Source: Paracoccaceae bacterium (GTDB lineage Bacteria > Pseudomonadota > Alphaproteobacteria > Rhodobacterales > Rhodobacteraceae). From it: a stretch of DNA of 11,651 bases. Under the pieces are notes generated by a model, which was given only the letters and a program-made list of their open reading frames with translations, did not search any database and was not told the origin of the DNA. Positions 6,186 to 11,651 of the stretch are shown here, piece by piece. A program made the translations under genes and the position numbers. How positions within the stretch are numbered: position 1 is the stretch's first letter; each line of letters begins with the position of its first letter. The stretch spans positions 1 through 11,651 of the forward strand of contig SKUV01000262.1 of NCBI GenBank assembly GCA_007129775.1. The letters are read 5' to 3'.

Positions 6186-7334
6186 TCAGGTCTCGGGGCT
6201 TGCGAGACGCGCGACGGCGTCCCAGTCGATATTCAGGCCCAGCCCGGGCCCTTGCGGTACATCCAGACGGCTGCCCTGCACCCGCTGGCAACCGGGGGCG
6301 AGGTCGGCCAGCATGGTCTTGAACGGGCTGAGGTCGGTCTCGCATTCCATGGTGTGGCAATTGGCCATGGCGGCGGCCAGATGCACGCTCGCGGTTTCGC
6401 AGACGATGCCGGACATGCCGATATGCGGGGCGTAGGCGACATCATGCGCGCGGGCGAATTCTGCCATCCGGCGCGTTTCGGTAATGCCCCCGGCGCGGGC
6501 CACATCGGGCTGCAGCACCGACAGGGTGCGGTTTGCGACCAGCCGTTTCGCCTGATCGAGGGTATAGTTGCTTTCCCCCGCCGCGAGCGGCACGGCACAT
6601 CGGCGATGCAGTTCCTCATAGCCGTCCTCGTCTTCGGGGCGCAGAGGTTCCTCGAACCAGTCATAGCCGTTGTCGGCCAAGGCATGGCCCACGCGCACGG
6701 CATCATCCAGCCCATAAGCCCAGTTTGCGTCAACGCACAGCAGCACATCATCCCCGGCCCGGGCGCGCATCCGTTCTATTCGGCGGCAGGCATCGCGGAC
6801 CGGCTGCGCTATCTTGATCTTGATACGCTCGAACCTCTGCGAAAGGTAGACGTCGAGTTCCTCATCGGCGGCGACATCGTCCACCCAGTTCACGGACGCG
6901 GCATAGCAGGCCACCGTCTCGCGCCCCTCGCCGCCCAGCAGGCGCCAGATCGGTTGGCCGACGGCCTTGCCCATGATATCCCACAGCGCAGTGTCGATGC
7001 CGGCGATGGACTCTACCAGAACGCCGCCGGCACGACCCGACAATGCCCGCCGCATACCGCCCCACAGCGCCCCGATGTCGCGCGGGTCACGGCCGACGAG
7101 ACGGGGCTTCAGAGCGGCGTGGATCAGTTCGGAATAGGCGCGCGGCGCAAAACGGGCCAGCGTTTCGCCGACGCCGGTGATCCCGGCATCGGTGCGCACC
7201 TCCACCAGCACGATCGAAACCGCCTCGTAGCTGCCCCATGACGTGACGGTCGGCTTGGGCAGACGCTGGGTCAGCGGATGCGCGATCACGTCGGTGATAC
7301 GGAGGTCGATATCAGGCAGTGCGGGGGGTGTCAT
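6186..7334 (-). CDS. Mandelate racemase/muconate lactonizing enzyme family protein, complete active site
   Basis: 382 residues from the ATG at 7334, chosen over an in-frame ATG at 7352 because AAGGAG sits 5 bases upstream. It is full length for the enolase superfamily: a capping domain (about 10-130) and a barrel. Visible catalytic elements of the mandelate racemase subgroup are the KxK motif K172/K174 (RIKIKIA), metal ligands D202 (VDANW), E228 (FEEP) and E254 (AAGES), the Asp-His dyad D277 (LQPDVARAGG) and H304 (APHIG), and E330 (MECE). With both KxK and the dyad, it should abstract the proton alpha to a carboxylate from either face. Known products of this chemistry include dehydrated sugar acids, epimers and cycloisomerised lactones; the exact substrate cannot be read from sequence. 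It is the second gene of the minus-strand operon, 24 bp after its paralogue, with the unassigned pair downstream. Confidence 0.92.
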   Translation of the reverse strand: MTPPALPDIDLRITDVIAHPLTQRLPKPTVTSWGSYEAVSIVLVEVRTDAGITGVGETLARFAPRAYSELIHAALKPRLVGRDPRDIGALWGGMRRALSGRAGGVLVESIAGIDTALWDIMGKAVGQPIWRLLGGEGRETVACYAASVNWVDDVAADEELDVYLSQRFERIKIKIAQPVRDACRRIERMRARAGDDVLLCVDANWAYGLDDAVRVGHALADNGYDWFEEPLRPEDEDGYEELHRRCAVPLAAGESNYTLDQAKRLVANRTLSVLQPDVARAGGITETRRMAEFARAHDVAYAPHIGMSGIVCETASVHLAAAMANCHTMECETDLSPFKTMLADLAPGCQRVQGSRLDVPQGPGLGLNIDWDAVARLASPET

Positions 7335-7339
7335 GCTTT

Positions 7340-7345
7340 CTCCTT
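7340..7345 (-). promoter_or_regulatory. Shine-Dalgarno deciding the start at 7334
   Basis: The minus strand reads AAGGAG with 5 bases to the ATG at 7334. It lies between the two possible starts of the enolase-superfamily gene and favours the shorter protein. It also falls within the 24-base gap after the upstream paralogue. Confidence 0.75.
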
Positions 7346-7358
7346 GCGGCAAACGCCG

Positions 7359-8483
7359 TCAGGCGTGAAGGGTGGCCAGCGCGGCCCGGTCGATCTCGGC
7401 CCCAAGTCCGGGACGGTCGGGCACCGCCAGCATCCCGTCGCGGGCACGCCGGTAGCCGGGTGCGATATCGGCCAGCGCGTCCTTGAAACGGCTCGGGGCG
7501 CAGGCGCATTCCATCACCGAAGTATTGGCCTGCGCTGCGGCGAGATGCAGGCTGGCGAGCTCGCACAGAATGCCGGACATGCCCACATGCGGCGCATAGG
7601 CGACGTCATGGGCGCGGGCATGTTCGGCGATGCGGCGGGTTTCGCTCAGCCCGCCGGCGCGGGTGATATTGGGCTGCACATGCGACAGCACCCGCGCCTC
7701 GATCTGCCCGCGCGCCTGATCGAGCGTGTAGTTGCTTTCACCCGCGGCGAGCGGCACCGCGCATGCGGCGCGCAGCTTGGCATATCCGCCCTCATCCTCG
7801 GGCCGCAGAGGCTCCTCGAACCAGGCATAGCCGTGATCCGCCAAGGCCCGGCCCACCCGCGCTGCCGCATCCGGCTGAAAGGCCCAGTTGGCATCGGCGT
7901 AAAGCGTGACGGCATCGCCGGCCCGCTCGCGCACACGGGTGATGCGCCTGATCGCGGCCTCGGCCGGCCCGCCGATCTTGACCTTGATACGGTCAAAGCC
8001 GCGGTCCAGGAAATCCGCCACCGCGGCATCGGCAGCGTCATCATCGGCCCAGTTGACGGAGGCAGCATAGACCGGCACCTCCCGCCGCCCCTCGCCACCC
8101 AGAAGACGCCACAGGGGCATGCCCGCGACCTTGCCGGCAATGTCCCACAGGGCGATGTCGATGGCCGCGATCGCCTCGATCAGCATGCCGCCCGCACGCC
8201 CTGAAAGCGCCCGCCGCATCAGCGCCCACAACGCGCCGATTGCCAGCGCGTCATGGCCGAGGATGCGCGGAGCCAAGGCATCCGCGACAAGCGCCCCATA
8301 GCCATGGGGCGCGAAGCGCGCGAGCGCCTCGCCGAAGCCGCTGACGCCACTGGTTGTGCGCACCTCCACCACAAGGATCGAGACTGCCTCGTAGCGGCCC
8401 CATGATGTTTGCGTCGGCTGCTCCAGCCGCTGGATCAGCGGGTAGACGATGATTTGGGCGATGGAGTGTTCGGCAGTTTTCAT
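7359..8483 (-). CDS. Mandelate racemase/muconate lactonizing enzyme family protein with Asn at the dyad Asp position
   Basis: 374 residues and first gene of the minus-strand operon, starting at the divergent regulatory region. It is clearly a paralogue of the next gene: long shared stretches include TSWG-x-YEAVSI, ARFAP, MRRALSGRAGG, WRLLGGEGR, YAASVNW, FEEPLRPEDE and AAGESNYTLDQA. The metal ligands D197, E223 and E249, the KxK lysines K167/K169, H299 and E325 are all present. However, the position that pairs with the catalytic His is Asn272 (VQPNITRAGG), where the paralogue has Asp. The codon is AAT (plus-strand 7668-7670), one base from GAT. In mandelate racemase the Asp-His pair forms the second acid/base, so this enzyme may use one-sided chemistry, for example dehydration through the KxK lysine, or act on a different stereoisomer. 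The ribosome binding site is weak (only GGACAC-like sequence upstream). The family is certain; the substrate is unknown. Confidence 0.92.
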   Translation of the reverse strand: MKTAEHSIAQIIVYPLIQRLEQPTQTSWGRYEAVSILVVEVRTTSGVSGFGEALARFAPHGYGALVADALAPRILGHDALAIGALWALMRRALSGRAGGMLIEAIAAIDIALWDIAGKVAGMPLWRLLGGEGRREVPVYAASVNWADDDAADAAVADFLDRGFDRIKVKIGGPAEAAIRRITRVRERAGDAVTLYADANWAFQPDAAARVGRALADHGYAWFEEPLRPEDEGGYAKLRAACAVPLAAGESNYTLDQARGQIEARVLSHVQPNITRAGGLSETRRIAEHARAHDVAYAPHVGMSGILCELASLHLAAAQANTSVMECACAPSRFKDALADIAPGYRRARDGMLAVPDRPGLGAEIDRAALATLHA

Positions 8484-8511
8484 GCGGGTGTCCGTTCAGC
8501 ACGGGAACAGG

Positions 8512-8579
8512 GCTAGCATTGACACAAGTTCTTGGCAACTATAAAGCCTAGTTGCTAGGTTAGTACTTTAATGCTAGGC
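8512..8579. promoter_or_regulatory. Nested CTAG-centred palindromes in the divergent promoter (likely GntR operators)
   Basis: This AT-richer stretch lies between the divergent enolase-superfamily gene and the GntR gene. It holds CCTAGttgCTAGG (8547-8559); an overlapping 7-bp inverted repeat GCAACTA (8535-8541) with TAGTTGC (8549-8555); and a wide inverted repeat CTAGCATT (8513-8520) with AATGCTAG (8570-8577). TGCTAG therefore occurs three times, at 8513-8518 (minus), 8553-8558 and 8572-8577. CTAG is normally scarce in bacterial genomes, so the clustering is notable. The central palindrome lies just downstream of the predicted -10 box of the plus-strand promoter. Most likely these are binding sites of the adjacent FadR-type regulator controlling both directions; an effector-responsive site for another protein is possible. 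Confidence 0.6.
8519..8545 (+). promoter_or_regulatory. Predicted sigma-70-type promoter of the GntR-SDR unit
   Basis: A perfect -35 box TTGACA (8519-8524) is followed after 15 bases by TATAAA (8540-8545). The spacer is slightly short but both boxes are near consensus. Transcription would start near 8552, inside the CCTAGttgCTAGG palindrome, so a bound repressor would block it. I found no equally convincing promoter for the minus-strand operon; TATAGT on the minus strand within the same region is the best -10 candidate but has no good -35. Confidence 0.5.
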
Positions 8580-8601
8580 GAGTGCCAGAAAGGGATGCGC
8601 C

Positions 8602-9378
8602 GTGACCACAAGAACGACTCCGGATACCGCTTCTTTGCACAGGCCCGTGTTCGGGGCGCGCCCGGTGGTGGCGCAGCGCCTGTCCGAGACCGTGGCCGAA
8701 TCGATTGCAGAGGCGATGTTCGACGGGCGCATCCAGCCCGGTGACATGCTCCCGTCGGAAGGCGAGATCGCCGAGACGTTCTCGGTCAGCAAACCTGTCG
8801 CGCGCGAGGCCTTGCGCGCGCTTACCGGCGCGGGGCTTGTCCATACCCAGCAGGGCAAGGTGGCCCGGGCGCGGGCGCTTTCGGGCGAGCCTTTTGCGCG
8901 TATCTACGGCTTCGCGATCCGCTCCAGCCTGACGCGGCTGCGCGAGGCCAACGAGATGCGCCGCGTGGTCGAGACCGGGATCGCCCGGCTGGCCGCCGAA
9001 AGGCGCGATCCCGACGGGCTTGCCATCATGGCCCGGGCTGTCGTCGAGATGGAGCACGCATTGCAGGACCCGGATGCATTCATCCTGGCCGATATCGATT
9101 TTCACCACGGCATGGCCATTGCCACCGGCAACGCCATGATCCGGGTGCAGATGGAAGCGATGCGCACGATTCAGGAAGAGGTCACCAACCTGTTCTCCCG
9201 CCGCTCCGGCCGGACGGATCAGGGATGGCGCGATACGGTGGCGCGGCACGCCGCCATCCTCGCCGCGATCCGGTCGGGTGACGGGGCGGCGACCGAGGCG
9301 GCGATTGCCGACCATTTCGCGGCGGCCGATATCGCCTCGCTCGAAGTGGCCGAGCAAAAGGGATTGCACAGGGAATGA
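8602..9378 (+). CDS. FadR-type GntR transcriptional regulator
   Basis: 258 residues from a GTG start, with AAAGGGA ending 6 bases before it; no in-frame ATG gives a better fit. Residues 24-92 form the GntR winged helix: R-L-x-E-x-V, then P-S-E-x-x-I-A-x-x-F-x-V-S-x-x-x-x-R-E-A-L-R and the wing GLVHTQQGKVA. Residues about 110-245 are an all-helical FCD ligand-binding domain with the expected metal-binding set D164, H168, H216 and H238. FCD regulators usually sense small carboxylates such as sugar acids or hydroxy acids, in keeping with the adjacent enolase-superfamily enzymes. It is transcribed away from those enzymes across a palindrome-rich region, the usual arrangement for a repressor controlling itself and the divergent operon. 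The stop overlaps the start of the SDR gene (ATGA), so the two are made together. The effector is not identifiable from sequence. Confidence 0.92.
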   Translation: MTTRTTPDTASLHRPVFGARPVVAQRLSETVAESIAEAMFDGRIQPGDMLPSEGEIAETFSVSKPVAREALRALTGAGLVHTQQGKVARARALSGEPFARIYGFAIRSSLTRLREANEMRRVVETGIARLAAERRDPDGLAIMARAVVEMEHALQDPDAFILADIDFHHGMAIATGNAMIRVQMEAMRTIQEEVTNLFSRRSGRTDQGWRDTVARHAAILAAIRSGDGAATEAAIADHFAAADIASLEVAEQKGLHRE

Positions 9379-10175
9379 CAGGCGCGCCCGATACCGCTTT
9401 GCCGCTGGTCGGCCGGCGGGCCCTTGTCACGGGGGCCAGCGGCGATATCGGGCAAGCGCTCGCGCTGGGGCTCGCCCGGGCCGGGGCCGATGTCGCCTTG
9501 CATCACTGCGCCATGGCCGATGCCGCCGATGCGGTCGTGGCAGAGGTCGCGGCGCTGGGCCGGCAGGCGCGCGCCCATGAGGCTGATTTCACCCGGCCCG
9601 GCGCGGCCCGGGCGCTGGCGGAAACCGTGCTGGCGGACGGGGCGGTGGATATCCTGATCTCGAACGCGGCGGTGGAGCGGCGGTCGGACTGGACGGCGAT
9701 AGACCCGGATGATTTCGCTGCGATGGTGTCGGTGAATTTCGCCGCCTTTCTGGACCTCGCCGCCGTGCTGGCGCCGCCGATGGCCGCGCGCGGCTGGGGG
9801 CGTATCATCGCCACAGGCAGCGTGCTCGCCGCGCGCCCGCGAGCCGAGACCATCGTCTATGCCGCGCTCAAGGCCGCGCAATCCTGCGCCGTGCGCGCGC
9901 TGGCGCGGGAACTGGGCACAGGCGGCGTGACCGTGAACGTGATCTCGCCCGGTGCGGTCGAAACAGCTCGCATGGCCGAGCTTTACGCCCGGCCGGATTT
10001 CCGCGCGAAGGTCACCGCCAAACTGCCGCTGGGCCGCCCCGCAAAGCCCGACGACTGCGTTGCGCCGGTGGTGATGCTGTGCTCGGAGGCCGGAGGCTAC
10101 ATCAGTGGCGCCGACATCCCAATCGACGGCGGCTGGGCCGCCGGCGACGCACCAACCGCCCCGCTGCCCCCATGA
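9375..10175 (+). CDS. Short-chain dehydrogenase/reductase (SDR), classical type
   Basis: 266 residues, starting in the ATGA overlap with the regulator stop. Classical SDR features are complete: cofactor motif TGASGDIG (19-26), D71 in the adenine-binding strand region, NAAV (97-100, in place of the usual NAG), structural N121, catalytic S149, Y162 and K166 (YAALK), the SPGAVET loop (191-197) and the C-terminal DGGW (251-254). It should be a cytoplasmic NAD(P)-dependent alcohol/ketone oxidoreductase. The residue after the second strand (HHC near 43-45) is neither the usual Asp of NAD-specific enzymes nor a clear Arg for NADP, so cofactor preference is open. Position between a carboxylate-type regulator and an ABC importer suggests a sugar, sugar acid or sugar lactone as substrate. 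The C-terminal Pro/Ala tail (about 256-266) is an extension beyond the conserved fold. Confidence 0.93.
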   Translation: MTGAPDTALPLVGRRALVTGASGDIGQALALGLARAGADVALHHCAMADAADAVVAEVAALGRQARAHEADFTRPGAARALAETVLADGAVDILISNAAVERRSDWTAIDPDDFAAMVSVNFAAFLDLAAVLAPPMAARGWGRIIATGSVLAARPRAETIVYAALKAAQSCAVRALARELGTGGVTVNVISPGAVETARMAELYARPDFRAKVTAKLPLGRPAKPDDCVAPVVMLCSEAGGYISGADIPIDGGWAAGDAPTAPLPP

Positions 10176-10216
10176 GGGCACCACGACGCATGGCAAACGC
10201 ACGAGCAGCAAAGGTC

Positions 10217-10234
10217 GCGCCGCAAGGACGGCGC
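10217..10234 (+). other. Small hairpin in the leader of the binding-protein gene
   Basis: GCGCCG (10217-10222), loop CAAGGA, CGGCGC (10229-10234) form a perfect 6-bp GC stem in the 98-base gap before the ABC binding-protein gene. There is no T-run, so it is not a typical terminator. It could stabilise the downstream message or arise by chance in GC-rich DNA. No promoter consensus stands out in this gap. Confidence 0.25.
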
Positions 10235-10273
10235 AGCAACAGCACTACTGAAGTGACAACGGGAGGAAAGACC

Positions 10274-11524
10274 ATGACTGCAAGACACATTCTGTTCGCC
10301 GCCACATCGGCGACAGCCCTGACACTGGGCGGCGCCGTCGCAGCCCAGGAGTTGCGTGTGACCGTCTGGACCGGCAACGCCGCGCATCTGGAGATGCTCA
10401 ACAGCTTCGCTGACAGCTTCACCGCCGACCGGCCCGGGGTGAGCGTGACCTTCGAAACCATCCCCGCCGCCGATTATACCCAGCGGCTGACCTTCCAGTT
10501 GGCCGGCGGCAATCCGCCCGATCTGGGCTGGGTCATGGAAGACGCCGCCCCGGCCTTTGTCGATGCGGGCGTTCTGGTCAATGTGGGCCCGGTCCTGCGG
10601 GCAGATGCCGCGTATGATTTTGACGATTTCTCGGAACCCGCACTGGGGCTCTGGGTCGATGGCGACGCGGTTTTCGGCGTGCCCTTCTCGACCTCGCCCT
10701 TCATGACCATGTTCAACCGCGACCTGTTCGAGGCCGCGGGGCTCGACGACCCGCTGACGCTGGCCGAGCGCGGCGAATGGACGGTCGAGAAAATGCGCGA
10801 GGTCGCGAAGATCATCAGCGATGCCAACCCCGGGGTCTGGGGGCTGGAGTTCAAGGACGGCCAGGGCTACGATTCGCGCTTCATGCACACGATGGTGCCG
10901 GCGATCCGGGCCTGGGGTGGTGAAGCCTGGACCGACAACACCTGTGGCTTTGCCAGCCCCGAGGCCGTCGCCGCGATGACCTTCCTGCACGAGATGGTTT
11001 ATCAGGACCGCTCGGTCCCGCCGCCGGGGGAAATCGGCGATTTTTTCTCGGGCAGCGCGGCGATGACGGTCAATCAGATCTCGCGCGCGGCGGTTCTGGC
11101 GGATGCAGGCTTTGACTGGGGTATCGCGCCGCTGCCCACAGGCCCGGCCGGCGAGGCGATGGTGATCGGGCAGGCCGGCATCGGGGTCTTTACCGGAGGC
11201 CGCAACCGCGATCTGGCGACCGAATTCCTGATACACTGGACCAATCAGGAAAACGTCGAAACGATGGCCCGCTTCTTCCCGCCCGCGCGCCAGTCGGTGC
11301 TGGACGGCGATGTATTCGTCGAAGGCAACCCGCTGATCCCGGCCGAACAGATGCGCCATGTGGGCGATGCCATCGCCGGAGGGCGCGTGCTGCCCAGCCA
11401 TCCGCGCAACCCGCAGATCCTCGCCGCCATGGCGCCGCGGGTGGACGTGATGTGGCGCGCCGATGCCGACATGCAGCAGGCGCTGACAGCGATCTGCGAC
11501 GCGATCGCACCGCAACTGCGCTGA
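10274..11524 (+). CDS. ABC transporter periplasmic sugar-type solute-binding protein (family 1)
   Basis: 416 residues from the ATG at 10274, chosen because GGGAGGAA (10261-10268) precedes it and the N-terminus is then a signal peptide (MTARHILFAATSATALTLGG, cut near AVAA at residue 24). An in-frame start upstream would lie inside the SDR gene. The mature protein has the family 1 extracellular solute-binding layout: L-R-V-T-V-W-T at the first strand, a helix ending FTADRPGVSVTFE, Y-x-x-R-L-T-F-Q-L-A-GG-x-PPDL (68-84), and the hinge region FGVPFSTSPFMTMFNRDLFEAAGL (134-157, shown in part). G-x-G-x-F-T near the middle and a C-terminal helical part follow. Two cysteines (about 218 and 409) could form a disulfide. 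It delivers its ligand to the permease encoded immediately downstream. Family members bind oligosaccharides, sugar alcohols, glycerol phosphate or sugar acids; the context favours a sugar acid or uronate-like ligand. Confidence 0.93.
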   Translation: MTARHILFAATSATALTLGGAVAAQELRVTVWTGNAAHLEMLNSFADSFTADRPGVSVTFETIPAADYTQRLTFQLAGGNPPDLGWVMEDAAPAFVDAGVLVNVGPVLRADAAYDFDDFSEPALGLWVDGDAVFGVPFSTSPFMTMFNRDLFEAAGLDDPLTLAERGEWTVEKMREVAKIISDANPGVWGLEFKDGQGYDSRFMHTMVPAIRAWGGEAWTDNTCGFASPEAVAAMTFLHEMVYQDRSVPPPGEIGDFFSGSAAMTVNQISRAAVLADAGFDWGIAPLPTGPAGEAMVIGQAGIGVFTGGRNRDLATEFLIHWTNQENVETMARFFPPARQSVLDGDVFVEGNPLIPAEQMRHVGDAIAGGRVLPSHPRNPQILAAMAPRVDVMWRADADMQQALTAICDAIAPQLR

Positions 11525-11528
11525 AGTG

Positions 11529-11651
11529 ATGAGAGGCACCCACGAGAACACCGCGGCGCGCAAGATACGCGCGCCGCGGCTGACCCTGCGGATGCAGGAG
11601 ACGATGGAGGGCTGGCTGTTCGTCAGCCCGATCCTGATCGGCTTCATGATC
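11529..11651 (+). CDS. ABC transporter permease, MalF/UgpA-type (3' partial)
   Basis: Forty-one codons remain before the window ends. The basic N-terminal segment (RKIRAPRLTLRMQET) followed by MEGWLFVSPILIGFMI is typical of the cytoplasmic start and first membrane helix of MalF-type sugar permeases. It begins 4 bases after the binding-protein stop. The start is uncertain: ATG at 11529 gives the usual N-terminal length but has little ribosome binding site, and its first codons lie in a strong hairpin (11551-11579). ATGs at 11592 and 11604 lie beyond the hairpin, the latter with AGGAG only 3 bases upstream. A second permease and an ATPase gene are expected to the right of the window. Confidence 0.8.
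   Translation, partial: MRGTHENTAARKIRAPRLTLRMQETMEGWLFVSPILIGFMI
11551..11579 (+). other. Perfect 11-bp GC hairpin at the binding-protein/permease junction
   Basis: CCGCGGCGCGC (11551-11561) and GCGCGCCGCGG (11569-11579) form a perfect 11-bp all-GC stem with a 7-base loop AAGATAC. It starts 27 bases after the stop of the binding-protein gene. Strong hairpins here are known in other ABC operons (for example after malE), where they protect the upstream message or partly stop transcription, so that binding protein exceeds permease. No T-run follows. If the permease starts at 11529 the hairpin is within its first codons, otherwise it is intergenic. Confidence 0.7.

Noticed and set aside
6252..8204. 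Two long plus-strand open frames opposite the enolase-superfamily paralogues
   Set aside because: They resemble each other only because the genes on the other strand are paralogues. The active-site motifs are all in the minus-strand frames.
8541..8579. Possible insertion-sequence end or attachment site suggested by the repeats and AT-rich patch
   Set aside because: No transposase or integrase is nearby, no target duplication is seen, and the repeats sit exactly in a divergent promoter where operators are expected.
10097..11647. A 516-codon open frame on the minus strand opposite the SDR end, binding-protein gene and permease start
   Set aside because: Its translation is rich in Arg, His and Gln with no recognisable domain, and it lies fully opposite genes with clear family motifs and ribosome binding sites. 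Long antisense frames are expected at this GC content.

Overview
The window is GC-rich, densely packed bacterial chromosome. Codon use, gene types and spacing suggest an alphaproteobacterium, most likely of the Rhodobacterales kind; this is inference from style and no taxonomic marker is present. I see no tRNA, rRNA, CRISPR array, insertion sequence or integrase, and no gene-free stretch longer than 300 bases.

Left block (1-4803, all plus strand). Two neighbouring genes carry bacterial SH3-like repeats. The first is cut off by the left edge and has a long unrecognised C-terminal region. The second is a secreted protein made of two SH3-like repeats exactly 300 bp apart. They are followed by a compact three-gene sensory unit: a secreted, cysteine-free protein with the fold of molybdopterin-binding (sulfite-oxidase type) domains, a membrane histidine kinase, and a response regulator with receiver, PAS-like and LuxR-type HTH regions. 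Both junctions in this unit are ATGA stop/start overlaps, so the three products are probably made together and act together. The ligand is unknown.

Right block (4871-11651) looks like an acid-sugar (or related carboxylate) uptake and catabolism locus built around a divergent promoter region at 8484-8601. On the minus strand run two tandem paralogues of the mandelate racemase/enolase superfamily, then two genes I cannot assign (308 and 111 aa) joined by a TGATG overlap. On the plus strand run a FadR-type GntR regulator, an SDR dehydrogenase joined to it by an ATGA overlap, an ABC sugar-type periplasmic binding protein, and the start of an ABC permease cut off by the right edge. The likely logic is import by the ABC system, oxidation or reduction by the SDR, and dehydration, racemisation or cycloisomerisation by the enolase-superfamily enzymes. 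The GntR protein would control both directions through nested palindromes in the divergent region.

The points most worth a second look are: the Asp-to-Asn change at a key active-site position in one of the two enolase paralogues; the unassigned minus-strand gene pair; the cysteine-less molybdopterin-fold protein coupled to a two-component system; the cluster of CTAG-centred palindromes in the divergent promoter; and a perfect 11-bp GC hairpin at the junction of the binding-protein and permease genes.
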